Position numbers and translations under genes: made by a program
Notes under the pieces: generated by a model
Seen by the model: the letters and a program-made list of their open reading frames with translations, nothing else
Database searches by the model: none
Told to the model about the DNA's origin: nothing
Assembly (NCBI GenBank): GCA_945862985.1
Contig: CAMAZF010000001.1
Span: 1-64,000, forward strand
Length of the DNA: 64,000 nucleotides
Source of the DNA: Bordetella parapertussis
Lineage (GTDB): Bacteria; Pseudomonadota; Gammaproteobacteria; Burkholderiales; Burkholderiaceae_A
Direction: 5' to 3'
Part shown: positions 54,727-63,522 of the stretch, piece by piece
Position numbering within the stretch: position 1 is the stretch's first letter
Layout of the letters: every line of letters starts with the position of its first letter

Positions 54727-55383
54727 ATGACACTGACCGCCCCCCTCATTGCAGTCGTAGAAGACGACGACCGACTCTCCCAACATCTCTGCGCGCTCCT
54801 CCAACACCTGGGCTGGAGAACACAGGCGTTCAACCGTGCAGATCGATTCTTCGCTGCAAGGCGCCGCATCGCGTTCGATGCCATCGTCCTAGACCTTCAC
54901 CTGCCGGATGTCAGTGCGACACAACTGATTCAGAGGCTCTCGCCCGATGATCGGAGCAAGACCATCGCGCTCACGGGCCGCATGGATGACGCGATGGTCG
55001 AGACGAGCTTTCGTGAGGGGCTGGCTGATTTTCTGCTCAAACCCTGTCGGCTCCTCGAACTGAAGTGCCGCTTATTACGTATATTTAATCGAGAGTGTGA
55101 GCTCACTTCTATACCTAAACCCCAAGTGCCGGCGCATCTGTCCAGTCAGGCACTGACGGACAAGGAGCGGCTCTGCCTTGAGCACTTGTTCGAACACCAA
55201 GGCCAAATTGTGAGTCGCGCGCAGCTGTTATGGTGGGTCTGGCACCTTGACGAGAGAATTACGTCACGTAGAGTTGACACTTATGTGTCACGCATCCGCC
55301 AAAAACTCGGCCTCGATGGAGACGGTCCTTATCGCCTGGTCTCCATCTATGGTCGGGGCTACCGCCTCGAAACCAGCGCCTGA
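54727..55383 (+). CDS. OmpR-type response regulator, orphan
   Basis: A 218-residue regulator. The receiver has acidic residues in VVEDDDRL, the phospho-acceptor Asp in AIVLDLHLPD, Thr in IALTGRMDD and Lys in LLKPCRL. The C-terminal winged helix is recognisable (RIRQKLGL...YRLVSIYGRGYRLE). There is no histidine kinase gene beside it, between ilvA and hemA, so its partner and targets are unknown. A short inverted repeat (CCCCAG/CTGGGG) follows its stop. Confidence 0.85.
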   Translation: MTLTAPLIAVVEDDDRLSQHLCALLQHLGWRTQAFNRADRFFAARRRIAFDAIVLDLHLPDVSATQLIQRLSPDDRSKTIALTGRMDDAMVETSFREGLADFLLKPCRLLELKCRLLRIFNRECELTSIPKPQVPAHLSSQALTDKERLCLEHLFEHQGQIVSRAQLLWWVWHLDERITSRRVDTYVSRIRQKLGLDGDGPYRLVSIYGRGYRLETSA

Positions 55384-55385
55384 CT

Positions 55386-55405
55386 CCCCAGAGCCCTGGG
55401 GTTTC
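55386..55405 (+). terminator. Weak terminator-like hairpin after the response regulator
   Basis: CCCCAG (55386-55391), loop AGCC and CTGGGG (55396-55401) form a perfect 6-bp stem followed by TTTC. The stem is short and the T-run weak; it sits only 22 nt before hemA, so it could also serve the hemA leader. Confidence 0.35.
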
Positions 55406-55423
55406 TCGTAGAATCAAGCCCTT

Positions 55424-56695
55424 ATGCAGCTTTTCGCCCTCGGCCTCAATCACCAATCCGCCCCCCTGGCGGTTCGGGAAAAGCTTGCCTTTCCTGGGGA
55501 CCAGCTGCACTCCAGCCTGATTGACTTGCGCTCCAACCTATCTGGGCTTGCCCCCGAACAAGCGCTCCTCTCCACCTGTAACCGCACCGAGCTCTATCTC
55601 GCGAGCCCAGAGCCGGCGTCTGCGCGCCATCAGGCGCTGCACTGGCTCGCTGAGCGGTCACGGGTTCCTGCTGACAGCCTGCAGCCACACCTCTACCTTC
55701 ATCAAGAGGCCGACACCGTTAGGCATGTATTCAGAGTGGCCAGTGGGCTGGACTCCATGGTGCTTGGCGAACCCCAAATCCTTGGCCAGCTCAAGCAAGC
55801 CGCCCGGCAGGCGCACGAAGCGGGCAGTCTTGGCACCCACCTGCACCACTTGTTCCAACGAGCCTTCTCGGTGGCCAAAGAGGTGCGCACCAGCACGGAG
55901 ATTGGCGCACACTCCGTCTCCATGGCTGCTGCGGCGGTCAAGTTGGCGGAGCGAATCTTCGGAGACCTGAGTCAGACGAAGATGTTGTTCATTGGCGCTG
56001 GCGAGATGATTCAGCTCTGTCTGGCTCACTTTGCCGCTCGTCAGCCCGCAGCCCTTGCCATTGCCAATCGCACGGTTGCGCGGGGGGAGGTTCTGGCTAG
56101 CCAATACGGGGGCCGAGCACTTGCATTGACTGAACTGCCCGAGCACCTCCATCAGTTCGATGTGGTGGTGAGCTGTACGGCGAGCAGCCTCCCCATTTTG
56201 GGCCTCGGCATGATTGAGACGGCACTCAAAAAGCGCCGGCATCGTCCAATCTTCTTGGTCGACCTTGCAGTGCCGAGAGACATCGAGGCTGAGGTCGGCG
56301 GGCTCTCTGATGCGTTTCTCTATACGGTCGACGATCTCGGATCTCGGGTTCAGGAGGGGGTGAAAGCCCGTGAGGATGCGCTGGAGCATGCAGAGGCCAT
56401 CATCGACCATGGCGTCAAGACTTTCCTCAATTGGAAATCTGCGCGCGCTCAGGTTCCACTCATCCAAGCCCTCAATCAACACCTCGGTGGAATCCAGGGC
56501 CAAGAGCTTCTTGCGGCCCAACGTCGCCTCGCCAAAGGCGAGCCTGTCGAGGAGGTGCTTCGAAGTCTCGCTCACGGACTCACCCAAAAGCTGAGTCATG
56601 GCCTGTACGCAGGGCTCTCTAGCCCGGACGCTCAGACCCGTGAAGAGACGGCCGACCTCGCGCGCCGTCTGTTTCGCCTCCAAGATTCCCTCTAG
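55424..56695 (+). CDS. hemA: Glutamyl-tRNA reductase
   Basis: A 423-residue enzyme for the first committed step of haem synthesis by the C5 pathway. GLNHQSAPLAVREKLAF is the N-terminus, STCNRTELY carries the catalytic Cys, VFRVASGLDSMVLGEPQILGQLKQA follows, and FIGAGEMIQLCLAHFA begins the NADPH domain. Length is normal. It lies 9 nt before prfA and starts the hemA-prfA-prmC set found widely in proteobacteria. Confidence 0.97.
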   Translation: MQLFALGLNHQSAPLAVREKLAFPGDQLHSSLIDLRSNLSGLAPEQALLSTCNRTELYLASPEPASARHQALHWLAERSRVPADSLQPHLYLHQEADTVRHVFRVASGLDSMVLGEPQILGQLKQAARQAHEAGSLGTHLHHLFQRAFSVAKEVRTSTEIGAHSVSMAAAAVKLAERIFGDLSQTKMLFIGAGEMIQLCLAHFAARQPAALAIANRTVARGEVLASQYGGRALALTELPEHLHQFDVVVSCTASSLPILGLGMIETALKKRRHRPIFLVDLAVPRDIEAEVGGLSDAFLYTVDDLGSRVQEGVKAREDALEHAEAIIDHGVKTFLNWKSARAQVPLIQALNQHLGGIQGQELLAAQRRLAKGEPVEEVLRSLAHGLTQKLSHGLYAGLSSPDAQTREETADLARRLFRLQDSL

Positions 56696-56704
56696 AAAGC
56701 TGTT

Positions 56705-57787
56705 ATGAAGCCCAGCCTGCTGACCAAGCTGCAGCAGATTCAGGCGCGTTTTGCGACCGTTGAATCTGAGCTCTCCGATCCAACCATTGCACAGCGCATG
56801 GATGACTTTCGCCGGCTCAGCAAGGAGCGGTCTGACCTGACTCCAGTCGTTGACGCCTTCGTGGAACATCAGGCCGCGGCTCGAGATCTTGAATCCGCCG
56901 AGACATGGCTCTCTGACCCAGACCTCAAAGAGTTTGCTCAGGAGGAGATAGGCCGGCTCAAGTCACTCCTTGAGGCACAAGAGGAAGCCCTGCAGGTTCT
57001 GCTGCTGCCGAAAGACCCGATGGATGAGCGCAACGTCATTCTTGAGATTCGGGCAGGCACAGGCGGCGATGAATCGGCACTCTTCGCAGGTGATCTGCTT
57101 CGCATGTATCTGCGATATGCCGAGCGTAACCGTTGGCAATCCGAGCTCCTCTCGGCCCATGAGAGTGATCTTGGGGGCTATCGAGAGGTGGTGGTTCGCC
57201 TCGCCGGTGACCAGGTTTATTCGCGATTGAAGTTTGAGTCTGGAGGGCATCGGGTTCAGCGCGTTCCCGCCACCGAGGCCCAAGGACGCATCCATACCTC
57301 CGCATGCACCGTCGCCGTGCTGCCAGAAGCGGATGAGATTGGCGATGTGCAGCTGAACCCAGAAGACCTTCGCATTGACGTCTTTCGGGCCTCTGGCGCT
57401 GGAGGGCAGCATGTGAATAAGACTGAGTCGGCCGTGCGCATCACTCACCTTCCCACTGGAATCGTGGCTGAGTGCCAGGACGATCGCAGCCAGCACAAGA
57501 ATAAGGACAAGGCCCTCAAAGTCTTGGCCGCCCGTGTGCGCGACCGAGAGGTCATGGCACAGCAGCAGAAGGAAGCGTCGGCACGCAAGCTCATGATCGG
57601 GTCTGGTGACCGCTCCGAGAGGATTCGCACCTATAACTTTCCACAGGGCAGGATCACCGACCATCGAATCAACCTGACGCTCTACAAGATCGATCAGATC
57701 ATGGACGGTGACCTTCACGAACTGACCCAGAGCCTGATGGCCGAGCACCAAGCAGAGCTTCTCTCAGCGATCGGCGAGGATGCCTGA
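56705..57787 (+). CDS. prfA: Peptide chain release factor 1
   Basis: A 360-residue class I release factor for [27 protein letters not shown] is the RF1 block, the GGQ motif occurs in [24 protein letters not shown], and [16 protein letters not shown] follows. The codon-recognition PxT-type region is at [24 protein letters not shown]. It overlaps prmC, its modifying enzyme, by 8 nt. Confidence 0.97.
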   Translation: MKPSLLTKLQQIQARFATVESELSDPTIAQRMDDFRRLSKERSDLTPVVDAFVEHQAAARDLESAETWLSDPDLKEFAQEEIGRLKSLLEAQEEALQVLLLPKDPMDERNVILEIRAGTGGDESALFAGDLLRMYLRYAERNRWQSELLSAHESDLGGYREVVVRLAGDQVYSRLKFESGGHRVQRVPATEAQGRIHTSACTVAVLPEADEIGDVQLNPEDLRIDVFRASGAGGQHVNKTESAVRITHLPTGIVAECQDDRSQHKNKDKALKVLAARVRDREVMAQQQKEASARKLMIGSGDRSERIRTYNFPQGRITDHRINLTLYKIDQIMDGDLHELTQSLMAEHQAELLSAIGEDA

Positions 57788-58649
57788 GGAACCATCGGAC
57801 CCCCTCCGGACCATCGCGCGTTCAGACCGTTGGGAGATTTGTGCAGCTGCCACGGGGCGTAGCGTACCGTGGCTGATGGCGAGAGATCTCTGCACCCTCG
57901 AGGCGCTCAAGTCCTGTGAAGGCGAGGGCGCTGCGGCCTTGGCGAGGCGAATGGCTCGAGCGGTTTGGGACGAACAGCCCCTGGCTCAGGTGGTTGGGCA
58001 CACCCAGTTCTTCGGTCGAAGGTTCTGGGTGAATCAAGCGGTGCTCATTCCACGGTCGGACTCCGAATGCCTGATTCATGCAGCGCTCGGGGTGATTCAA
58101 CAGCAATGGACTATCGCCCGTCGAGCCCTGCGGATCCTGGACCTTGGAACCGGCAGTGGGTGCCTGGCCATCACGCTCGCACTGGAGGCCCAGACACAAG
58201 GGATCCCTGTCGAGATCACTGCAACCGACCTCAGCGCCGATGCGCTTCGGATGGCCAAAAGCAACGCAGTCTGGCTGGGTGCCTCGGTCATCTTCCTGAA
58301 GGGATCTTGGACTGAGGCCCTCCCCTCTGACAGTGGGCAATTCGATCTGATCCTCTCGAACCCGCCGTATTTGAGTGGCTCTGACCCGCATCTGGCCGAC
58401 AAGAGTCTGCAGTTCGAGCCCATGCTGGCCTTGGTGGGCGTTGATCAGGATTCAGATGGTCTTCAGGCCTATCGGGCGATCGTTCCGCAGGCACGATCCA
58501 GGCTAGAACCAAGCGGTGCCCTGCTGGTCGAACACGGGTGGACACAACAGGCCGCCGTCGCGGACCTGATTCGCTCGACAGGGTTCACCTCAGCTGAGCG
58601 CCTGACGGACTTGGCTGGACGCCCCCGGGCAGTACTCGCTCATTTATGA
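57780..58649 (+). CDS. prmC: Release factor glutamine methyltransferase
   Basis: A 289-residue SAM methyltransferase modifying the GGQ glutamine of RF1/RF2. [17 protein letters not shown] is motif I and [12 protein letters not shown] is the NPPY active-site motif. [19 protein letters not shown] and LLVEHGWTQ are further family blocks. Translationally coupled to prfA. Confidence 0.95.
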   Translation: MPEEPSDPLRTIARSDRWEICAAATGRSVPWLMARDLCTLEALKSCEGEGAAALARRMARAVWDEQPLAQVVGHTQFFGRRFWVNQAVLIPRSDSECLIHAALGVIQQQWTIARRALRILDLGTGSGCLAITLALEAQTQGIPVEITATDLSADALRMAKSNAVWLGASVIFLKGSWTEALPSDSGQFDLILSNPPYLSGSDPHLADKSLQFEPMLALVGVDQDSDGLQAYRAIVPQARSRLEPSGALLVEHGWTQQAAVADLIRSTGFTSAERLTDLAGRPRAVLAHL

Positions 58650-58678
58650 TCACGGCATTCAACACTGAAGAGGACACC

Positions 58679-59002
58679 ATGGACGCAAAAGCGTTTGTTC
58701 AGCAAACCGTCACCGACAACCCTGTTGTTTTGTTTATGAAGGGGTCACCCCAGTTCCCCCAGTGCGGGTTTTCCAGTCGAGCCATCCAGCTGCTGAAAGC
58801 CTGCGGAGTTCAGCAGGTCGCCACCGTGAATGTGTTGGAAGATGACGGCGTTCGCCAGGCAGTCAAAGACTTTTCAAACTGGCCCACCATTCCTCAGCTC
58901 TATGTCAATGGCGAGTTCATTGGCGGGTCGGACATCATGGGCGAGATGTATGAGTCTGGCGAGCTTCAGCAGCTTCTCGGATCCAGCCCAGGCGCAGCGT
59001 AA
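58679..59002 (+). CDS. grxD: Monothiol glutaredoxin (Grx4/GrxD)
   Basis: A 107-residue CGFS-type glutaredoxin. MKGSPQFPQCGFSSRAIQLLKACG contains the CGFS active site, and WPTIPQLYVNGEFIGGSDIMGEMYESGEL the glutathione-binding TIP and the C-terminus. These proteins handle Fe-S clusters with BolA-type partners. The ATG at 58679 is preferred (GAAGAGGA upstream) to the frame start at 58646. The 3' end overlaps the convergent membrane protein by 68 bp. Confidence 0.95.
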   Translation: MDAKAFVQQTVTDNPVVLFMKGSPQFPQCGFSSRAIQLLKACGVQQVATVNVLEDDGVRQAVKDFSNWPTIPQLYVNGEFIGGSDIMGEMYESGELQQLLGSSPGAA

Positions 59003-60047
59003 GACTCAACAGGATTCTCACTCCCAGCACAATAAAGACCAGCCGAACGGCTTGGAATGCGGTCACGGTGGGGGGGTCGAGTGCGAGCACCTTGGCGGTA
59101 ATGGCCATTTCGGCGATGCCTCCAGGTGCAGTGGCGACAAATGCGCTGGCGTAGGGAAGGCCAGCGCCCCAGTGCACGAGTATAGCCAGGGCTGCGCCCG
59201 CGAGAAGCAGAAGTGCCGTCAGGCTGGCTGCAGCAGCCAGAAACCGTGGAGAGTCACGAAACATCTCACGGTTAAATCTTTGGCCCAGCGCCCAGCCAAT
59301 CAGAACCTGGGCACCCGCCACCACGCTAGGCTGCAGGCGAGCTTCTGGGATGAGCGCCGCCACACCAATGGTGAGGGCGAGGGGCCCCATTACCCAGGGG
59401 TTGGGAAGGCGCAGCTTGAGGCCGAGGTATCCGGCTGAAGCAGCCAGAGCACAGACCCAGAGCATATCCAACCAAGGCAGAAGCCGAACGGCGTCAGCCC
59501 CAGTGGCCTCGAGCGGCGCGCTCGCGGGCTGAGTGGCCAGCCAAGTCGCCACAAGCGGGACGAGGGTGACGACCAAGGCCACGCGGACCGTGTGTGACAT
59601 GGCCACCAGGTCAGCGCGCGCACCATCTCTTGCCGCCTGAACCGCCATATCACTGGCTGCGCCGATGGCTGCTGCGAAGAAGCAACTCCGGCCATCAAGC
59701 CCGGTGAGCCGCTGCAGGAAGACGGCCCCCAGCATGCTCAGCAGGCAGGTCGCGAGTCCAGTGAGGATCATCCAGCCCAGCAGTGCACCGAGGGCCGCGA
59801 TCACGACCGGAGTAAAGTAAAGCCCTAAGGCTGCTCCAATCGAGATCTGCCCTAAGGTCAAGCCCCACGAAGGGAGTCTGGACACCCTACCCAACAACGA
59901 GAGTAGAGAAACGGCCGCGAGGCTTCCCAGTAGCCAAGGCAGCGGAGTTTCTAGCCAGTGAAAGAGAGCACCTCCAGCGACTGCCCAAGCACCGGTGGCG
60001 GCTGCAAGCGCCCAACGCTTGGGGCGGGAGTGGGAGGAATGTGCCAA
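58935..60047 (-). CDS. AbrB-family integral membrane protein
   Basis: A 370-residue hydrophobic protein with about 10 transmembrane helices in two similar halves, of the type annotated AbrB/ammonia-monooxygenase regulator (PF05145): LPWLLGSLAAVSLLSLLG, GQISIGAALGLYFTP and AFVATAPGGIAEMAITAKVLALDPPTVTAFQAVRLVFIVLGV are typical. The transported substrate is unknown. The tRNA-Thr gene lies just upstream. Confidence 0.85.
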   Translation of the reverse strand: MAHSSHSRPKRWALAAATGAWAVAGGALFHWLETPLPWLLGSLAAVSLLSLLGRVSRLPSWGLTLGQISIGAALGLYFTPVVIAALGALLGWMILTGLATCLLSMLGAVFLQRLTGLDGRSCFFAAAIGAASDMAVQAARDGARADLVAMSHTVRVALVVTLVPLVATWLATQPASAPLEATGADAVRLLPWLDMLWVCALAASAGYLGLKLRLPNPWVMGPLALTIGVAALIPEARLQPSVVAGAQVLIGWALGQRFNREMFRDSPRFLAAAASLTALLLLAGAALAILVHWGAGLPYASAFVATAPGGIAEMAITAKVLALDPPTVTAFQAVRLVFIVLGVRILLSLTLRLGWIREAAEARQTHTSRP

Positions 60048-60054
60048 GGGGGGT

Positions 60055-60130
60055 TGGTGCCGACTATCTGACTCGAACAGATGACCTACCGCTTACAAGG
60101 CGGTTGCTCTACCAACTGAGCTAAGCCGGC
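60055..60130 (-). tRNA. tRNA-Thr (anticodon TGT)
   Basis: A complete 76-nt tRNA with encoded CCA. The acceptor stem GCCGGCT pairs with AGTCGGC (one G-T), and the anticodon stem CCGCC/GGCGG encloses loop TTGTAAG (anticodon TGT). It lies between sspB and the AbrB-family gene. No repeat of its 3' end was noticed nearby, unlike tRNA-Phe. Confidence 0.97.
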
Positions 60131-60152
60131 ATGCTCATCTTCCTATTGTCGC

Positions 60153-60575
60153 TTATTTCACTCGCCTGAGCGCGGGACGACCCTTAGGAGCCGGACCGGG
60201 GTCAGAAGGGGGAGGGGAATCCTCTGGAGGGTCATCCACGACCTCCTGAACCGCTGGGGGTTTGGGAACCTCAAACGCCATTCCATGACCGGTCTCTTTG
60301 GCGTAGATGGCAGCAATTTGGGTCATGGGCACCCAGAGATCTTCTGCCACCCCAGAAAATCGAGCTGTGAACGTCAGCTCGGAGTTGGTCATTTGGAGTC
60401 GATGTGTGGCCAGCGCGCTGATGTTCAAAACGATCTCACCACTCCTGACATGGGCCATCGGAACCCTCGTGTGCTCGTCGACCACCACCGCCACATAGGG
60501 CGTGTAGCCGTTGTCCGTGCACCACTCGTAGATGGCCCGCACAAGATACGGTTTGGTCGACGCGGGCTCATTCAA
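60153..60575 (-). CDS. sspB: ClpXP protease specificity-enhancing factor SspB
   Basis: A 140-residue adaptor delivering ssrA-tagged proteins to ClpXP. Start TKPYLVRAIYEWCTDNGYTPYVAVVVDEHTRVP, then IVLNISALATHRLQMTN and TFTARFSG, the peptide-binding domain. A flexible acidic/proline tail ends in PALRRVK, the ClpX-binding motif. Overlaps the sspA stop by ATGA. Confidence 0.95.
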   Translation of the reverse strand: MNEPASTKPYLVRAIYEWCTDNGYTPYVAVVVDEHTRVPMAHVRSGEIVLNISALATHRLQMTNSELTFTARFSGVAEDLWVPMTQIAAIYAKETGHGMAFEVPKPPAVQEVVDDPPEDSPPPSDPGPAPKGRPALRRVK

Positions 60576-61171
60576 CGGCGCATGACCTTCTCTGAGGGGG
60601 TGAGCGCTTCGAAGAACGCTGGCCTCGCGAAAATACGCTCTGCGTACTTCAGGACAGGAGCAGCGGTCTTGGGCAGTTCAATCCCATAGTGGTCCAGTCG
60701 CCAGAGCAACGGGGCAAGTGCCACGTCAATCATGGTGAAGTCTTCGCCCATCATGAACTTCGATTTCGTCACCACCGGTGCAAGTTGAGACAGGCGGTCA
60801 CGAATGATGGCGCGGGCGCGGTCGATTCGTTTTGCATCCTGCTTCTCAATGGCATCGAGGTGGATGAAAACTTCTCGCTCGAAATTCAAGAGCAGCAGTC
60901 TTGCGCGAGCTCGTTGAACAGGATCTGCAGGCATGAGCTGTGGGTGGGGAAATCGCTCATCAATGTACTCGTTGATGATGTTGGACTCATAGAGAATGAG
61001 ATCTCGCTCGACCAGAATGGGAACCTGACCGTAGGGGTTCATCACCGAGATGTCTTCGGGCTTATTGAAGAGATCCACATCGCGAATCTCGAAGTCCATG
61101 CCCTTTTCAAAGAGCACAAAGCGGCAACGCTGGCTAAAAGGGCAAGTGGTGCCCGAGTAAAGAACCATCAT
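60572..61171 (-). CDS. sspA: Stringent starvation protein A
   Basis: A 199-residue glutathione S-transferase-fold protein that binds RNA polymerase in many proteobacteria. It starts MMVLYSGTTCPFSQRCRFVLFEKGMDFE and has YGQVPILVERDLILYESNIINEYIDERFPHPQLMP. The ATG at 61171 with GGGAG upstream is preferred to GTG at 61180. A strong hairpin with a T-tract lies directly upstream. Confidence 0.95.
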   Translation of the reverse strand: MMVLYSGTTCPFSQRCRFVLFEKGMDFEIRDVDLFNKPEDISVMNPYGQVPILVERDLILYESNIINEYIDERFPHPQLMPADPVQRARARLLLLNFEREVFIHLDAIEKQDAKRIDRARAIIRDRLSQLAPVVTKSKFMMGEDFTMIDVALAPLLWRLDHYGIELPKTAAPVLKYAERIFARPAFFEALTPSEKVMRR

Positions 61172-61186
61172 ATTTAACACACTCCC

Positions 61187-61217
61187 AAAAAGCGCAGGGC
61201 AGGCTCAAGGCCCGCCC
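61187..61217 (-). terminator. Intrinsic terminator or attenuator between petC and sspA
   Basis: On the minus strand an 8-bp GC-rich stem (GGGCGGGC/GCCTGCCC, one G-T) with a 5-nt loop is followed by TGCGCTTTTT. It ends bc1 transcription in principle, but the T-tract is only about 16 nt before the sspA start codon, so sspA would need a promoter overlapping it, or partial read-through. Confidence 0.65.
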
Positions 61218-61252
61218 CACGATGTGACTGAACTCACGAATGCCTGAACGTG

Positions 61253-62056
61253 CTACTTGATGTCTTTCCAGAATGACGCGTTCAGGCGCCACGCAAAGAC
61301 AAAGAAGACTGCCAAAAAGAGCAGTACCCAGACCCCAATTTGTTTGCGCGTCATGGCCGCAGGCTCGGCAGCCCAAGCCAAGAAAGCCGTGAGGTCTGCA
61401 ACCGTGTTGTCGTACTCAGCGGTGGAGAGACTTCCCTTGCTGGTCTGCACAAACTTATCGAAGACTTGAACGTCTTGGCCATGATCCTTCACGGTCTTGA
61501 ACACGGCCTCGTTCTGGCCCTGCAGCTCCCACAAGACATGAGGCATGCCCACAGCGGGATAGGTCAGATTATTCCAGCCTGTGGGTCTGGAGGGGTCGAG
61601 GTAGTAGCTACGAAGATAGGTGTAGATCCAGTCAGCCCCCGAACCCGAGTGACTGGACCGCGAGCGCGCCGTGAGCGACAGATCAGGGGGGGCCTTTCCG
61701 AACCACTCTGCTGCATCCTTCAGGTTTAGGGTGGTCATGATGGGATCACCAAACTTAGCGGACGTCAGAATGAGATTGGATTTGATCTGCTCCTCATTCA
61801 GCCCCAGCTCACGCAGCTTGTTGTAGCGGACCTGTGAGAGGCCGTGACAGCCAAGGCAGTAATTGACGAAGAGCTTGGCGCCATTCTGAAGGGCGGCCTG
61901 GTCGGTCAGCTTGCCTGTGGGGAAGGTGTCGAGCTTGACTGCGCCGCCCGCGGCCAGTGCGAAGGACCCCAGAAGGGTAAACCCCGCGGCGGCTAATGCT
62001 CGTGAACCATTGCGAATCAGGGCCCCAATGGAAAGTGTGGAGATGGAGGATGTCAT
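61253..62056 (-). CDS. petC: Cytochrome c1 of the bc1 complex
   Basis: A 267-residue membrane-anchored c-type cytochrome of complex III. It has a signal peptide (to ~LAAGGAVKL), haem-binding motif CLGCH in LFVNYCLGCHGLSQVRYNKL, and a C-terminal membrane anchor (IGVWVLLFLAVFFVFAW). The axial Met region is near PAVGMPHVLWE. The start at 62056 has GAGAGAGAA upstream; an in-frame ATG at 62074 lies closer to the petB stop but lacks a ribosome binding site. Confidence 0.95.
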   Translation of the reverse strand: MTSSISTLSIGALIRNGSRALAAAGFTLLGSFALAAGGAVKLDTFPTGKLTDQAALQNGAKLFVNYCLGCHGLSQVRYNKLRELGLNEEQIKSNLILTSAKFGDPIMTTLNLKDAAEWFGKAPPDLSLTARSRSSHSGSGADWIYTYLRSYYLDPSRPTGWNNLTYPAVGMPHVLWELQGQNEAVFKTVKDHGQDVQVFDKFVQTSKGSLSTAEYDNTVADLTAFLAWAAEPAAMTRKQIGVWVLLFLAVFFVFAWRLNASFWKDIK

Positions 62057-62082
62057 GGGTTCTCTCTCAGTCATAGGGGTTG

Positions 62083-63483
62083 TCAGTGGGCTTGAAAGCT
62101 CACGCGCTCAGGCACTGGCTTGTACTCACCCATTCGAGTCCAGACCGGCATCAGCAAGAAGAAACCGAAATAGAAGACCGTTCCCACTTGGGACACGATC
62201 GTCCCGGCCGTGGTGGGGGGCATCACGCCCAGGTAGCCCAGAATGAAGAAGTTCACAACGAAGATGCCGTAGAGCCACTTTTGCCAGCCTGGTCGCTGCC
62301 GAATGGACTTGACAGGAGATTTGTCGAACCAAGGCAGGAAGAACATGATGATGACCGCACCACCCATGACGACCACACCCCAGAACTTCGCATCGAACAC
62401 GCGGAAGGCCACGGCGAGCACGATCATCGCTACCGCGCCCCCCACTTTCAGCAGGCCCTGCTGCTTGACCCAGAAGTAGCCAGCCGCCAATGCGGCGGAT
62501 GCCACCATCACCCAAGTGAAGACGTCGGTGGTGGCACGCAGCATGGAGTAGTAAGGCGTGAAATACCAGACCGGGGCAATGTGCGAGGGAGTGACCAATG
62601 GATCTGCGGGCACAAAGTTGTTGAACTCGAGGAAGTAGCCGCCGCCCTCAGGCATGAAAAAGACCACCGCAAAGAAAATGAGGGCGAAGCCAGCAATGCC
62701 CACCACGTCGTGCACGGTGTAGTAGGGGTGGAAAGGAATGCCATCGAGGGGAATGCCATTGGCATCTTTCTTGGCTTTGATCTCCACACCGTCGGGGTTG
62801 TTCGAGCCGACTTCATGCAGCGCAATGATGTGCGCGGCCACAAGGCCCAGAAGAACCAGCGGAATGGCAATGACGTGGAAGGCGAAGAAACGATTGAGCG
62901 TGGCGTCGCCCACCACAAAGTCGCCTCGGATCCACACTGCGAGATCAGGCCCGATCAAAGGGACTGCCGCAAAGAGATTCACAATGACCTGTGCACCCCA
63001 GAAGGACATCTGTCCCCAGGGAAGCAGGTAGCCAAAGAAAGCCTCTGCCATCAGGCACAGGAAAATGAGGCACCCAAAAATCCAGATCAGCTCGCGCGGC
63101 TCACGATAGGAGCCATAGATGAGGCCACGGAACATGTGAAGGAAAACCACCACAAAGAATGCCGATGCGCCCGTTGAGTGCATGTAGCGGATCACCCAGC
63201 CGAAGGGGACCTCCCGCATGATGTATTCAACACTGGCAAAGGCCACTGGAATGCCTGCGGCATTGAGCGATGCATCTGGCTTGTAATGCATCACCAGAAA
63301 AATGCCGGTGACAATCTGGAGCACCAGCACCAACATGGCCAGGCTTCCAAAAAAATAGAAGAAGTTGAAGTTCTTCGGGGCGTAGTACTCGGACAGATGT
63401 CCCTTGTAGAGGGAAATCAGGGGGAACCTGCGGTCAACCCAGCCCACGATGCCGGAGGCCTGAACCACTTTCTCTGCTGCCAT
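62083..63483 (-). CDS. petB: Cytochrome b of the bc1 complex
   Basis: A 466-residue polytopic subunit with full-length cytochrome b fusion (b and subunit IV parts). The haem ligands fall in RYMHSTGASAFFVVVFLHMFRG and FFAFHVIAIPLVLLGLVAAHIIALHEVGSNNPDG. The quinol site PEWYF-type motif reads PVWYF (HIAPVWYFTPYYSMLR). Start ATG 63483 with GAGGAG. The N-terminal WVDRRFPLISLYKGHLSEYYAPKN is typical of betaproteobacteria. Confidence 0.97.
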   Translation of the reverse strand: MAAEKVVQASGIVGWVDRRFPLISLYKGHLSEYYAPKNFNFFYFFGSLAMLVLVLQIVTGIFLVMHYKPDASLNAAGIPVAFASVEYIMREVPFGWVIRYMHSTGASAFFVVVFLHMFRGLIYGSYREPRELIWIFGCLIFLCLMAEAFFGYLLPWGQMSFWGAQVIVNLFAAVPLIGPDLAVWIRGDFVVGDATLNRFFAFHVIAIPLVLLGLVAAHIIALHEVGSNNPDGVEIKAKKDANGIPLDGIPFHPYYTVHDVVGIAGFALIFFAVVFFMPEGGGYFLEFNNFVPADPLVTPSHIAPVWYFTPYYSMLRATTDVFTWVMVASAALAAGYFWVKQQGLLKVGGAVAMIVLAVAFRVFDAKFWGVVVMGGAVIIMFFLPWFDKSPVKSIRQRPGWQKWLYGIFVVNFFILGYLGVMPPTTAGTIVSQVGTVFYFGFFLLMPVWTRMGEYKPVPERVSFQAH

Positions 63484-63522
63484 GTTGATGCTCCTCGAAT
63501 GTCGGGGTTTTTGGGGCGGGCC

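Noticed and set aside
55658-56869. A 403-codon open frame on the minus strand opposite hemA
   Set aside because: It covers hemA and the start of prfA, both with diagnostic motifs; it shows no recognisable domain or ribosome binding site.
62080-63177. A 365-codon open frame on the plus strand opposite petB
   Set aside because: It is antisense to a full-length cytochrome b gene with clear motifs; its translation is His/Glu-rich and low in family features, as expected of a codon-bias shadow.
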